From Kovacikia minuta CCNUW1 (GTDB lineage Bacteria; Cyanobacteriota; Cyanobacteriia; Leptolyngbyales; Leptolyngbyaceae), in contig NZ_CP083582.1 of assembly GCF_020091585.1 (NCBI RefSeq), positions 6,086,536 to 6,150,535 of the forward strand: DNA of 64,000 nt. Direction: 5' to 3'. Under the pieces are notes generated by a model. That model was not told where the DNA came from. It did not search any database and saw only the letters and a program-made list of their open reading frames with translations. The translations under genes were made by a program, and so were the position numbers. Every line of letters starts with the position of its first letter. Position 1 is the first letter of the stretch. Positions 50,036 to 59,175 of the stretch are shown here, piece by piece.

Positions 50036-50542
50036 TTGAACAAGTCGGCTTTTAATGCATATGTCTGGTATCCAACGAAGCTCCAAAGCGTTAGCTGGTT
50101 TCGGGAAGAGTTTACTGCTCATCAAGAAAAGAAACTCGCCCAGCAGTTATTTGGTGTAACCCTCAATGAACCCATCATCCGCACCTATTCGGAATACCAG
50201 CAGCATCTTTTGCGCCGTTTAACCGAGGCATTTCAGCGCGAATCAGAAACCATTAGCGTCACTACCGTCATTTCCTCTCTGATTGGGTTACCCCATGAAG
50301 TCATTGAAGAACTGGTGCCCAAACGGATCAGCCTCAATCCAGGGCTGGAAACCTTTCTTTCAGACCCGTTTAGACTCACTTTTGAGGTAGAAATGCAGAA
50401 TGAAACCTTTCCCCTCATCGCCTGTCGGGAAACGGCTGCCATCATTACCGTTGAGTCAACCTCTTTCCAAACCTGGCTCCAGGCATGGCATACCCTCGAT
50501 GGGCTGAACAATCGCATCATTGATCTGGACCTGGATGAGTAG
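50036..50542 (+). CDS. Conserved-looking hypothetical protein
   Basis: I do not recognise a domain in these 168 residues. The composition is that of a soluble protein, with segments FREEFTAHQEKKLAQQLF and LIGLPHEVIEELVPKRISL, and an acidic C-terminus DLDLDE. The only plausible start is TTG. It is divergent from arsM. A long CCCCACA heptamer tract follows within 40 bases of the stop. Confidence 0.65.
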   Translation: MNKSAFNAYVWYPTKLQSVSWFREEFTAHQEKKLAQQLFGVTLNEPIIRTYSEYQQHLLRRLTEAFQRESETISVTTVISSLIGLPHEVIEELVPKRISLNPGLETFLSDPFRLTFEVEMQNETFPLIACRETAAIITVESTSFQTWLQAWHTLDGLNNRIIDLDLDE

Positions 50543-50577
50543 GGGAAGAGGACTTTTATCCTTTATTCTTTCCCCAT

Positions 50578-50694
50578 ACCACACACACACCCCAACCCCA
50601 CACCCCACACCCCACACCCCACATCCCCCAACCCACACCCCACACCCCACACCCCACACCCCACACCCCACACCCCACACCCCCACACCCCCCT
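50578..50694. repeat. (CCCCACA)n heptamer STRR
   Basis: About fifteen units of CCCCACA with a few variants (CCCCAAC, CCCACAT). It gives rise to several spurious open frames on both strands. Confidence 0.95.
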
Positions 50695-50806
50695 CTGCCC
50701 CCTCTCCAAAAAAAAAGCCCCGACCTTGCGAGCGGGGAAATTATGGAAACCAGGGTTCATGATACATGCGGTTAGGCAAAGCGAGTGAGGAATTTTGGAT
50801 GGGTGA

Positions 50807-51376
50807 TCAGTTATTTAAGGAACTACTAGACCAACGAAAAACCGTCTTCTTATCGGGTTGAATTTCTACGTATTCCGAATGGTAGAGCGTTTCAGGCAAA
50901 TGAACCCGAAACCAGATGCGACTGTAGCGGGTTTTTAGCCCAGGATAGGAAAATGATTCTGTGGTTTCAATAATTTCGGGGTCTGATGCGGGCAGGCATT
51001 CAAATATTAGGTTTTCGGTTGGAATGCCTAATTCTTCCTGAATTGCTCGTCTCGCGGCAGCTTCGGGAGGCTCGTCGGGTTTCCGTTTTTCTGCCAGTTC
51101 CTGCATTCCCCGTTTGCGAATTCTGCCATCGGAAAATTCTTGGTAGGCTTCAATCAACCTTTCCCCTTTATGGGAAATGACAATGACCAGGACGACATTC
51201 ACCAGCCGAATGGGTTGTTTTTCCTCCCAAACAATTTCGCAATCTCCCGTCTTGATTTCTTCTAGAAGGGCAGTAAATTCTTTGGCGTTCCCCTTGCCAT
51301 AGGTGGACAGGGATTCTGCCAGCGCTGCCCTTAATCGATCGAGTTCTTGCGTTTCCAGGTTCCTTCCAGCATCCAT
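50807..51376 (-). CDS. Nudix-like hydrolase with degenerate Nudix box
   Basis: The C-terminal 120 of 189 residues resemble a Nudix fold. The box region reads KRKPDEPPEAAARRAIQEEL, keeping the first Glu, Arg and the EE pair but with Ala where the first catalytic Glu of REUXEE is expected, and no leading Gly. The N-terminal 60 residues are helical. Hydrolase activity is therefore doubtful; a pseudo-enzyme role is possible. Start ATG. Confidence 0.65.
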   Translation of the reverse strand: MDAGRNLETQELDRLRAALAESLSTYGKGNAKEFTALLEEIKTGDCEIVWEEKQPIRLVNVVLVIVISHKGERLIEAYQEFSDGRIRKRGMQELAEKRKPDEPPEAAARRAIQEELGIPTENLIFECLPASDPEIIETTESFSYPGLKTRYSRIWFRVHLPETLYHSEYVEIQPDKKTVFRWSSSSLNN

Positions 51377-51572
51377 GAGACTGTAGGTTTATGTTTCCGT
51401 GAAATGCGCCTGGTCCCTGGCTTTCCTCATAGGAATCGTCTGCCAATTTCCGTCGCAAATCGAGGTCATTCTATATTGAGAGCTTATCGCATCTGAACCG
51501 CTCAAATTTAGAGGATTCAAACCTGAGATCGATCGCCCACTCAGCTGGCTTAGGGAACACTCAAAATAGAAT

Positions 51573-52922
51573 GTGTACCCTCACCCCCTCAATCTTTTGC
51601 TGAACTCCCAACCGCCCACCCAAAACCTGAATTCTTTCGCTGCTGAAGTTGAGGATTTCCCCCATTTCATGCTGAAGGAAATCTACGAACAACCCGCAAC
51701 GATTCAAACCTGCCTGACAAAGTACCTCAACCCTCTCCAGTTTCCAGTTTCCAGCCTTCAGTCTCCAGTCTCCAGTCTTCAGTCTCCAGTCTCCAGTCTT
51801 CAGTCTCCAGTCTCCAGTCCTCAGTCTCCAGTTCCCCACACCCCACACCCCACACCCCATACCCCTATACTCCACACCCCAGCTTCAATTCAAAATTCAA
51901 AACTCAAAATTCAAAATTCTCCCCTCCCCACTTCCTACTCTTCCCCTCTGAACCAAATCCACATCCTCGCCTGTGGCACCAGTCGCCATGCAGGGTTGGT
52001 TGCCCAATACTGGTTTGAACAACTGGTGGGGGTTCCAACGCGGGTGCGATCGGCATCGGAGTTTGTTTCTGCGCCCCTGCCGCTGACATCAGAGACCCTG
52101 ACGATCGCCATTACCCAATCGGGGGAAACGGCGGATACGCTGGCAGCCGTGGAACGGCAGAAGGAACGCTACGCCGTACTGCCAATTACGCAGCCAAGGA
52201 TAATTGGAATTACCAATCATCCGGATAGTTCCCTGGCGAAGCAGGTTGATGGCACCTTGTCTACCTTGGCTGGGGCTGAAGTTGGGGTGGCTGCAACCAA
52301 AACGTTTACGGCTCAATTAGCGGTACTGGCTGGTTTGGCGCTGGATCTTGCCCATCAGTTCCAGACAATCAGGGATGAGGCGATGCCCCAGCTTCTGGCA
52401 GAGGTGAGATCGCTCCCGGATCTGATCGCAGCGATCCTGACGCAAGAGGGGAAATCAATCTCCGAACTTGCCGTGAAACTGGCAACCGCTAAGGACTGTA
52501 TCGTTTTGGGACAGGGGGTGAACCGGGCAATTGCCCTGGAAGGCGCATTAAAACTGAAGGAGACCACCTACATCCATGCGGAGGGTTATGCCGCAGGGGA
52601 GTTTTTGCATGGGCCGATCGCCCTGCTGGATTAGACGATTCCTGTCATTGCGATCGCGCCTGCGGATCAGACCTATCAGCAAATGCTGACAACGGTTCGG
52701 CGGGTGAAATCCCACGGTTCTCCGGTAATTGGAATTACAACTGCTGCCGCTGATCCAGAAGCCACACAGCTATTTGACGATCAAATTCTCCTCCCCACCA
52801 GCCATGAACTCCTGACCCCGTTTTTGAGTGTGATTCCTTTGCAATTGCTGGCATACCATACTGCGGTTCACAAAGGCTTGGATGTCGATCGCCCCAGGAA
52901 TATCACAAAAGTGGTGATCTAA
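51573..52922 (+). pseudogene. glmS-like remnant: SIS (isomerase) half only, with repeat insertion and nonsense codon
   Basis: Full GlmS makes glucosamine-6-phosphate. Here the glutaminase half is missing. What remains starts with the linker DFPHFMLKEIYEQPATIQTC, then 70 or so residues of translated repeats (SLQSPVS, HTPHPTP, SIQNSKLKIQNS units), then two SIS domains (ILACGTSRHAGL; ITQSGETADTLAA; VAATKTFTAQLAVL; GQGVNRAIALEGALKLKET). In-frame TAG at 52632 stands where GlmS has Glu (ALLD-stop-TIPVIAIAPADQ). The reading then continues to LDVDRPRNITKVVI, the normal GlmS end. This looks like a truly decayed gene. Confidence 0.82.
51736..51945. repeat. Composite STRR inside the glmS remnant
   Basis: About a dozen CAGTCTC/CAGTCTT units, then CCCCACA units, then CTTCAATTCAAAATTCAAA-type units, then C-rich sequence. 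All are read in frame. Confidence 0.92.
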
Positions 52923-53159
52923 TTGGCTCAATCTTTGCCTCTGGAATTGATCCTGTTCTGAGTCCTTCAACAAACTCATGAAAATTGTCATCAGAATGGC
53001 GATTCCCACAAACATCCAGAAGATATTGGGGAACTCGTCACCCACATCGCTTAGATAGCGCCACTCCCCACAGACTCTGCAATACTCGACCCCCTGCTTT
53101 TGGGGATGCGCCTCAACATGGCAAGGAGGCGTCATGCTCTTACTGTATGGACATTTCAT
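52770..53159 (-). CDS. Small Cys-rich membrane protein, hypothetical
   Basis: From MKCPYSKSMTPPCHVEAHP the product has two Cys pairs (KCPY, PPCH; EYCRVCGEW) that could bind zinc, and one membrane helix (IFWMFVGIAILMTIFMSLL). The C-terminal 45 residues are antisense to the glmS remnant and probably not original coding sequence. No function is known. The start was chosen at the Met before the first Cys. Confidence 0.45.
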   Translation of the reverse strand: MKCPYSKSMTPPCHVEAHPQKQGVEYCRVCGEWRYLSDVGDEFPNIFWMFVGIAILMTIFMSLLKDSEQDQFQRQRLSQLDHHFCDIPGAIDIQAFVNRSMVCQQLQRNHTQKRGQEFMAGGEENLIVK

Positions 53160-53588
53160 AGGACATCCAGGTAATTCAGTGTGGTTTACGAGATGAAGGA
53201 GCAATGGTGCCATTGCCCATGTAATTCTTTTGTATATCATATGTATTTCAAAAAATAGATGTATACAGTATTATGCGATACAAAATTTAAACCTGGAGTC
53301 ATACACAGTAAATAGATAAACTATTTTTAGTTGCTAGGGATAAACATCAGCACTTGTTGATTCAGGGATCGGGTTAATCTGATCTGTTTGAGTTAATGGC
53401 TCATAATGAGCTGAATTTGCACCACTAACCGTCCGGTTTGTATCCGTGTAACTGTCTGGTAGTAGGAAGTGTAAATAATTAATGAACTCAGCGATCGAAC
53501 TCCATTTCTGGGATCTAAGTCAGATACAATTGGTAGCCGTATGAGCTTTAATTCCATCAAATGTATAGCAGAACACTTTGAAGCCGAC
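53160..53588. other. AT-rich intergenic region upstream of the RHH gene
   Basis: It contains an AT-rich stretch with TATATCATATGTAT near 53236. No gene or clear promoter is visible. Confidence 0.4.
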
Positions 53589-54134
53589 ATGGATAGAAAA
53601 TCGGACAGAAAATTGGTCAGCTTCCGGCTACCCGAAAATCTGATGCAAGACCTTAGAGAACGGGCAGAGAGCGACAACATTTCGGTCACTGAACTTGTTT
53701 GTAGACTGTTGCGCCAGGGTTTACAAACGACGGTGGACGATCGCATCGCCAGCTTAGAGGCAGAAGTTCAGGAGCTAAGAAAACTGAAACAGGTCAACTT
53801 GGGTGGGATTGCTCCCGCTTCCATTTACACAATGGTTCCCCATAATGGCTTTGCAACAGAGGGGGATAGCGAAACGAAGCGTCGGGTTGCTGACCTGGAA
53901 TCCCGCATGGAGGAGGTTCTGTCTAGTGTTAGACATATCGGCGCTTTACCCACCTATCTTGCCAAACTAGAAACCTTGATCGAGGAGGTGCAAACCAACC
54001 AGGCTGCTGCTTACAATCGCTCGATTCATTCCCAGGAAGAAACCCTTTGTGAGGAGATTGACCAGAAAAAACGTGACCGGGCAACTGCCCAATCAACGAT
54101 TCAAAAGCCCAAGCCGTCCTCAAGTTCAGCATGA
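53589..54134 (+). CDS. Ribbon-helix-helix/coiled-coil protein (putative DNA-binding partner of PIN-LeuA gene)
   Basis: From MDRKSDRKLVSFRLPENLMQ the first 45 residues match an RHH/CopG-type fold (strand KLVSFRLP, helices LMQDLRERAESDNISVTELV). A coiled-coil region follows (RIASLEAEVQELRKLKQV, RRVADLESRMEEVLSSVR), then a polar tail. RHH proteins bind operators as dimers and are common antitoxins or repressors. The next gene, 96 bases downstream on the same strand, encodes a PIN/LeuA-type fusion, so the two may be an operon. An earlier ATG exists 16 codons upstream. Confidence 0.72.
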   Translation: MDRKSDRKLVSFRLPENLMQDLRERAESDNISVTELVCRLLRQGLQTTVDDRIASLEAEVQELRKLKQVNLGGIAPASIYTMVPHNGFATEGDSETKRRVADLESRMEEVLSSVRHIGALPTYLAKLETLIEEVQTNQAAAYNRSIHSQEETLCEEIDQKKRDRATAQSTIQKPKPSSSSA

Positions 54135-54229
54135 TCGTCTGAGGAATTGACCGAAACAAGAAGGTGCCAAATGCGTTTTTGACGTGATTGGGTTTGCTCC
54201 GGGGTTTGCATGATGTCCCAGAAGGTCTT

Positions 54230-55172
54230 ATGCGTAACGCCCTAATTACTGCAAATGTTTTCCAAAATGTATTTAAGGACATTTTAGGGAGACCTGATCT
54301 TTCCCCCAGGTACTATGCTGACCTGATTCGCCGTCTCGCTGATCAGCCCGTCACCTGGTACATGACAGCGCTTGATTATGCCACTGGCGTGTGCCTTCTG
54401 GGACATTTTCAGGTTGCGCGTCGATGAAGCCTGCCAGAAGGCATACTGGGACGTGCTGCAACTGGTTCGGGTGTGTCCCATTGACGAGTGGATTTTGGAG
54501 GAGTCGGGTTATTACTCCCCGATTAACTTTTGCGATGCGCTGCGACTTGCGACCGCTGTTGCCAACAACCTGGATGCGATCGTCACCTGGGAACCCCATC
54601 TATTTGTCCGCACGGTCAAAGAACACCACCAGTTTGAAAATAACTGGTATTTCTTTATCAACATCCCAACCCGCAGTGCAGAGCTGGATGATACGGCTGA
54701 ATGCAAGATTGGTGTATTTGCCGTTGGTGCTTTCTTGCTATCGCTGGATCAGGATGAGGAACGGCGATTTTTGGAATGGTCGCGGTTGCAGCATTTCTGT
54801 TTGGAACGGTGTGATCTGATCTGCACCGATACGCACGAAGCTTCGGTGATTTTGTGCGTACCCAGTGGTGAGCAATTGGCGGCAACTGCGATCGGCAACA
54901 GTCCATTTGATGCGATTCAAAGGGCAGTGGATCAGGTAGTCAGCCAATCCCATCCAGCTCTGCCCCCCCGCTATCTGAGCCGCTTTTTTGTCCCCCAGGC
55001 AACTTTATTTGGTGCCGATGCTCCTGTAGAAGTGGTGATTCGGGTGGAATGTGCCGGGGAAAGCTTCCAGGAATGCTCCAGTCACAGCAGCGTCTTTTGG
55101 GCTGCCGCCGATGCCTACGTGAAAGTGATTAACAAAATTTGCCGCTATCCCAATCTGCCGATCGTGGCGTGA
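54230..55172 (+). pseudogene. PIN-like domain fused to LeuA allosteric-type domain, single-base frameshift
   Basis: AGAAGG precedes the ATG. One base must be removed at GG 54386-54387 to join TWYMTALDYAT with CAFWDIFRLRVDEA, giving 313 residues. Residues 1-135 look PIN-like (NFCDALRLATAVANNLDAIV, TWEPHLF), but the N-terminal acidic residue of PIN nucleases is absent (ITANVF where DTNVF is usual). Residues about 200-305 resemble the isopropylmalate synthase regulatory domain: EASVILCVPSGEQL, GNSPFDAIQRAVDQVV, and the second repeat VEVVIRVECAGESFQ, WAAADAYVKVINKI. A ligand-sensing role is inferred. It follows an RHH gene. Confidence 0.72.
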
Positions 55173-55176
55173 GCCT

Positions 55177-55318
55177 AATACCGATTAAATGAACTTCTGG
55201 GCAAATGCGCCCAATCGTAGGGGCGGGTTTTGTTAGATTGTTGGTTTAGCTGAATCGGTACGGACTAAACCTGCCCCTACAGGTATCTGCCCTATTCTCA
55301 ATTTAATTGGGTATGAGA
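55177..55318 (+). repeat. About 140 bp dispersed repeat, copy 2
   Basis: Reverse complement of 27953-28096 with few differences. It lies just after the PIN-LeuA gene. Confidence 0.8.
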
Positions 55319-55384
55319 TTGAAAGGCTTTGTGAGAAAGGGTTCCGATGGAATACTTTCTCACAATCCAAATAGGATCGCTATA
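55316..55384 (-). repeat. Hairpin-bearing repeat (related to 1943-2010)
   Basis: TTGTGAGAAAG and CTTTCTCACAA form an 11 bp stem at 55329-55365 around GGTTCCGATGG. It is directly joined to the preceding dispersed repeat. Confidence 0.7.
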
Positions 55385-55494
55385 TCTAGCTAATGTCAAC
55401 TTAAGAGGTAGCGTCTGCGGACTCAACCCGTCATCGTTTGGGGCAAACCACGCGGGGACTACCTCTCCGCATTCATCCCCAGATTCTCTAATAC

Positions 55495-57288
55495 CTATCC
55501 TTTTGTCGATCGCTTCACCTGCGATTCCAAAATCACGCCATAAAAGGGACTCGTTCGCATCAATTCTTCGTGGGTTCCCTGGGCTACGAGCCGTCCCTTA
55601 TCAACGAGCAAAATTCGATCGGCATTCTGGATCGTGCTGATGCGTTGCGCCACCACAAAGGTGACACATGCCTTTTGCTGCATCAGATCATCCAGCGCGG
55701 TTTGGATCTGGGAGGCAGTTTTGGCATCCACCGCGGAAGTGCTATCATCCAAAATCAGAATTTTGTAATCGGTGAGCAGGGTGCGGGCGATCGCCACACG
55801 CTGCTTTTGTCCCCCGGACAAACCAATGCCCCGCTCACCCACAGCTGTCTCATAACCATCCGGGAGACTGGCAATAAAATCATGAATCTGCGCGGTTTTG
55901 GCAACCTCAATCACTTCTTCTAAAGCAGCATCGGGTTTGGCGTAGGCAATGTTTTCCCGCAGCGTCCCAGAAAACAACGTGGTTTCTTGAAACACGATGC
56001 CAATATGGGTACGCAGACTTTGCAGGGTAAAATCGCGCACATCCTGTCCATCCAGGCGAATGGCTCCCGCTGTGACATCATAAAAGCGGGGAATCAGGTT
56101 CATGATGGTGCTTTTGCCCGAACCCGTCATGCCCAACACCGCAATTAACTCATTCGGTTTGGTTTCAAACGAAACTTCCTTCAAGGCTTCGGTCGCGGAA
56201 CCAGGATAGCGAAAGGAAACATTCTCAAACGTGACCCTCCCACTACAGGCTGTAAATGGCACCGCATGGGGACGATCGCGAATTTCAATCCTGGCATCCA
56301 CCACTTCGTAGACCCGGGCTGCCGATGCTGCCGCCTGGGCGATCGCTGGAGCCGCAAACCCAATCAACAAAATGGGTTGCAGAATCAGCAGCAGATAGGA
56401 ATTGAACGCCACCAGTTCCCCGACCGAAAACCTGCCCTCAATCACCTGTGCGCCCCCAAAGCCAAACACTACCAGCGTCACCAAATTGCTCAGCAAAAAA
56501 ATGAAGGGGAACGTGTTGCGGATGGCGCGGATGGTTTTCATGTTCGTCCGCACCAGAATGTCATTCATGGTGGTGTAGCGACTTGCCTCGGCAGACTCGC
56601 GCACAAAGGCTTTGACCACCCGAATGCCGACTAGATTCTCTTGCAGCACGGCATTGAGGTCGCCCAATTGCTCTTGCACCTGTCGAAATAAGCCATCATT
56701 TTTGGTCAGAAATCGCGCCAGCAACCATCCCGCCACGGGCACCACCGTTAGCGTAATTAACGCCAATTGCCAGTTCATGACCAGCAAAATGATGGCGATC
56801 GTGACCAGGGTGACGCCCGAACTGATCACCTGAATCAAGCTGGTGCTGAGGGCAGACCGAATCTGGTCAATATCATTCGTTACACGGGTCAGCAGTTGGG
56901 AGGTCTGGGACTGGTCGTGATAGCTAAAGCTAAGATTTTGAATCTTGCTAAAAATCTGATTCCGCAAATCGTAGGCAACCCCCTGAGAAGCCGCTTCTGC
57001 CCAGTAGCTTTGCCCAAAGTTGAACAAGCCACGGGCGATCGCTGCCACCACCAACCATCCAGCACTGTAAAGAACAACCTGCAAATTCTGTTTGGCAATA
57101 CCCTGGTCAATGCCCCAGCGAAACAGTTGCGGAGTAACTGCATTTGCAAACGTCAGGAATAGCAGACTAAACACCGCTCCCAGAGCCAGCCAGCGGTAGG
57201 CTTGCAGGCTGCCCAACACCCGCCAGAGCGGTTGTACGGATGAAGGCTCGTCGAGTTCCGGTTGCTGTGCCAAAAAACAGTACCTCAC
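55495..57288 (-). CDS. ABC exporter, membrane and ATPase half-transporter (MsbA/MdlA-like)
   Basis: The 597 residues are intact. About six membrane helices (20-310) are followed by an ATPase with Walker A VLGMTGSGKSTIMNL, Q-loop IGIVFQETTLFSG, signature LSGGQKQRVAIART, Walker B ILILDDSTSAVD and H-loop replaced by Gln (FVVAQRISTI). The Asp after Walker B stands where the catalytic Glu is usual, so ATP hydrolysis at this site may be weak, as in one half of heterodimeric exporters. GTG start. The substrate is unknown; the other ABC gene in this window (35.2 kb) has the normal Glu and His. Confidence 0.9.
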   Translation of the reverse strand: MRYCFLAQQPELDEPSSVQPLWRVLGSLQAYRWLALGAVFSLLFLTFANAVTPQLFRWGIDQGIAKQNLQVVLYSAGWLVVAAIARGLFNFGQSYWAEAASQGVAYDLRNQIFSKIQNLSFSYHDQSQTSQLLTRVTNDIDQIRSALSTSLIQVISSGVTLVTIAIILLVMNWQLALITLTVVPVAGWLLARFLTKNDGLFRQVQEQLGDLNAVLQENLVGIRVVKAFVRESAEASRYTTMNDILVRTNMKTIRAIRNTFPFIFLLSNLVTLVVFGFGGAQVIEGRFSVGELVAFNSYLLLILQPILLIGFAAPAIAQAAASAARVYEVVDARIEIRDRPHAVPFTACSGRVTFENVSFRYPGSATEALKEVSFETKPNELIAVLGMTGSGKSTIMNLIPRFYDVTAGAIRLDGQDVRDFTLQSLRTHIGIVFQETTLFSGTLRENIAYAKPDAALEEVIEVAKTAQIHDFIASLPDGYETAVGERGIGLSGGQKQRVAIARTLLTDYKILILDDSTSAVDAKTASQIQTALDDLMQQKACVTFVVAQRISTIQNADRILLVDKGRLVAQGTHEELMRTSPFYGVILESQVKRSTKG

Positions 57289-57395
57289 CCTGAGGGGATT
57301 TTCACCTTAATACTGTATATCGTTCCGGTTGAGCGGGTGCAAGTAACTTTCGCATCAGCACCAAGATCTCATGTCAGTCCGCTCCAACCGGGTTG

Positions 57396-58034
57396 TTATG
57401 CTTCGTCACCACTTGAACCCCAATCTACATCATCCAATGTTTTCAGCAATAAATCGATGAATGCGATGATTGCCCCACCAACCTCTGGACTGGGATCTAT
57501 AATTCGGTGCGCATAGGGATTCCGAAAAACAGCCATCATACCTGCATATAAATCACGATATGCCTTGAGTTGCTTCTCATCAAGCTTGCCAGCTAGCACT
57601 GGGTTCTTACCAGCAAAAATGAGGTTCACGATACCTTCACCAGTAGCATCTCGATTGATAGATTCAGTCTTTCCAAGCTTTCTTAACCGCTCTTCCAAAA
57701 CCACCGTTGCTGTACGAACTGCTTTATCCCAAGCTCTAGGATCATCGCCACCAGAACTCAACGAAAAACGACATCTTTCCCACAACTCAGGATCTAAATG
57801 CTTAACTTCAGTCAGAGGGATCAAGCGAGGAATAGCAGACAAGTCAGGATCACCCAGATTAGACCCCTCCGCTTTATTCTTAGCGATTTCTTGTTCTCGA
57901 AGACTCAACAAAAACTGTATTTTTCTATCGTGCGCTCTTTCCGCGTTAGGGTCACCAAAACCACCGCCATTTTCTGTTAACGATATGAGGTAATCAAGTT
58001 CTTTATCTATATCCTCTATGGTTCTTCTTTCCAT
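57396..58034 (-). CDS. TIGR02391 (Ymh) family protein with HEPN-like motif
   Basis: About 212 residues. The C-terminal half has the family block AVRTATVVLEERLRKLGK, TGEGIVNLIFAGKNPVL and MMAVFRNPYAHRIID. RNPYAH fits the R-x4-H motif of HEPN-type ribonucleases, which occur in toxin and phage-defence systems. GGAG five bases before the ATG supports MERRTIEDIDKEL as the start. Function is unproven. It is on the same strand as, and 106 bases downstream of, two small overlapping genes. Confidence 0.8.
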   Translation of the reverse strand: MERRTIEDIDKELDYLISLTENGGGFGDPNAERAHDRKIQFLLSLREQEIAKNKAEGSNLGDPDLSAIPRLIPLTEVKHLDPELWERCRFSLSSGGDDPRAWDKAVRTATVVLEERLRKLGKTESINRDATGEGIVNLIFAGKNPVLAGKLDEKQLKAYRDLYAGMMAVFRNPYAHRIIDPSPEVGGAIIAFIDLLLKTLDDVDWGSSGDEA

Positions 58035-58139
58035 TGGTTCTCCAAGAAGCATAGTTCAGAAGCATAACAAAGCGCTTAAGGCTGAAATAGGTGCGAGGTG
58101 TCAGGTAAGGGAAAAAGCGTCATCGATGGAAGCTAACTG

Positions 58140-58364
58140 CTAAGCGGCATCGTTGGAAGCTTGTTGCTCGGTGAATTTCCTGGCTTCCTCTGCTTCCATC
58201 TCAGCCAGAATCGCAGTCCACTCCGCCAGTTGACGCGCCATATTGGCACGAAGTACTGGATTCTTTTCCTTCCAAAGCCAGACATTTTCAAAGTAGACTG
58301 TATACCGCCAGTCTGTAATAGATTCTTGTAAAACACTCTGCCTATCAAAATTTGCTTCACTCAT
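58140..58364 (-). CDS. Small hypothetical protein
   Basis: This 74-residue, charged, probably helical protein (MARQLAEWTAILAEMEAEEA near the C-terminus) begins by a four-base ATGA overlap with the preceding gene, so the pair is one operon. No family is recognised. Confidence 0.6.
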   Translation of the reverse strand: MSEANFDRQSVLQESITDWRYTVYFENVWLWKEKNPVLRANMARQLAEWTAILAEMEAEEARKFTEQQASNDAA

Positions 58365-58684
58365 GGTAAGTAATTAACTTCTGTTTCAATTGCAACCAAC
58401 CTTCGTTGAGGTTCATTGTAGATGAATCGGATTCCAAAGATAGCTTTATCCATCAGGCTTACGTCCTGTCGGGCTTCTGTTGGTTCTAAATCTGGGTGTC
58501 TCGCAATGATAGTGTAATTCCCTGAGATCAAATTCTGAAACGTTGCTAAAGCGCCTCGGAGGGTAACGGGACACTGTTCTTCAAATAGAGCATTACGAAT
58601 GATAAGAACCGTTACTATCTCCCCACTAATGGAGGACATGGCAAATCCATCTTGATTTCTGATTGCTACATAAATGTCTGCCAT
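58361..58684 (-). CDS. Hypothetical protein, beta-sandwich-like
   Basis: About 107 residues from MADIYVAIRNQDGFAMSS. The pattern TLRGALATFQNLISGNYTII then a polar strand resembles small carboxypeptidase-regulatory-like (beta-sandwich) domains. The start was chosen 20 codons into a longer frame. It overlaps the next gene by four bases. Function unknown. Confidence 0.6.
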   Translation of the reverse strand: MADIYVAIRNQDGFAMSSISGEIVTVLIIRNALFEEQCPVTLRGALATFQNLISGNYTIIARHPDLEPTEARQDVSLMDKAIFGIRFIYNEPQRRLVAIETEVNYLP

Positions 58685-58941
58685 GTGTTCGATAAACACC
58701 GTTAACAGGGTATTGATGAGGAGACGGGGTAGGCATATAGGCACTTCTCCAATGCAACAATTATCTCTTCATTTAGCAGCGCTGGATTTCTGGTTACCCA
58801 GATCGAAAGAACGATCGAGCCAAATCCCCATAGAGACGTTCCATTGGGCAGGGGTCTTGGCTTTACAGCGATCGAAGTACCGTAGAAGCAAGATACCCGG
58901 AATCTTTGAAGACTCCAGAGATCTGAATCAAACGATGATTT

Positions 58942-59175
58942 TTAAGGCAATTTTTCCCAGGCGGCAGCAATAATTTCGCTGAGCCAGCGGCGTTGCTGAA
59001 CATCCAATAGGGCATCATCCGCCAGAACTTCTGCCATCAGTTCTTCCAGGGATTGACCTTTGGAACGAGCAACCTTGACCACTCCCGCGATCGCCGCTGC
59101 AATCAACTCCTCGCTCACAGGATTTTGCCGGAGTGCAACGACTTCTTGGGGATTGGCTGGAATAGGATAGTTCAT
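58942..59175 (-). CDS. Small conserved cyanobacterial-type hypothetical protein
   Basis: This 77-residue protein is rich in Ala and Glu with predicted helices (EELIAAAIAGVVKVARSKG; LEELMAEVLADDALLD; RRWLSEIIAAAWEKLP). It is divergent from cruA. I recall similar short proteins in cyanobacteria but no function. Confidence 0.65.
   Translation of the reverse strand: MNYPIPANPQEVVALRQNPVSEELIAAAIAGVVKVARSKGQSLEELMAEVLADDALLDVQQRRWLSEIIAAAWEKLP

Noticed and set aside
50578-50694. CRISPR-like array of short repeats (also 47991-48066 and 51737-51832)
   Set aside because: Units are 7 bp and directly adjacent, with no spacers of constant length and no cas genes. They are heptanucleotide STRRs.
50456-50760. 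Open frames encoding GCGVWGV or HTPHPTP repeats on both strands
   Set aside because: They are produced by the CCCCACA tract, which lacks stops in several frames. No ribosome site or independent coding pattern.
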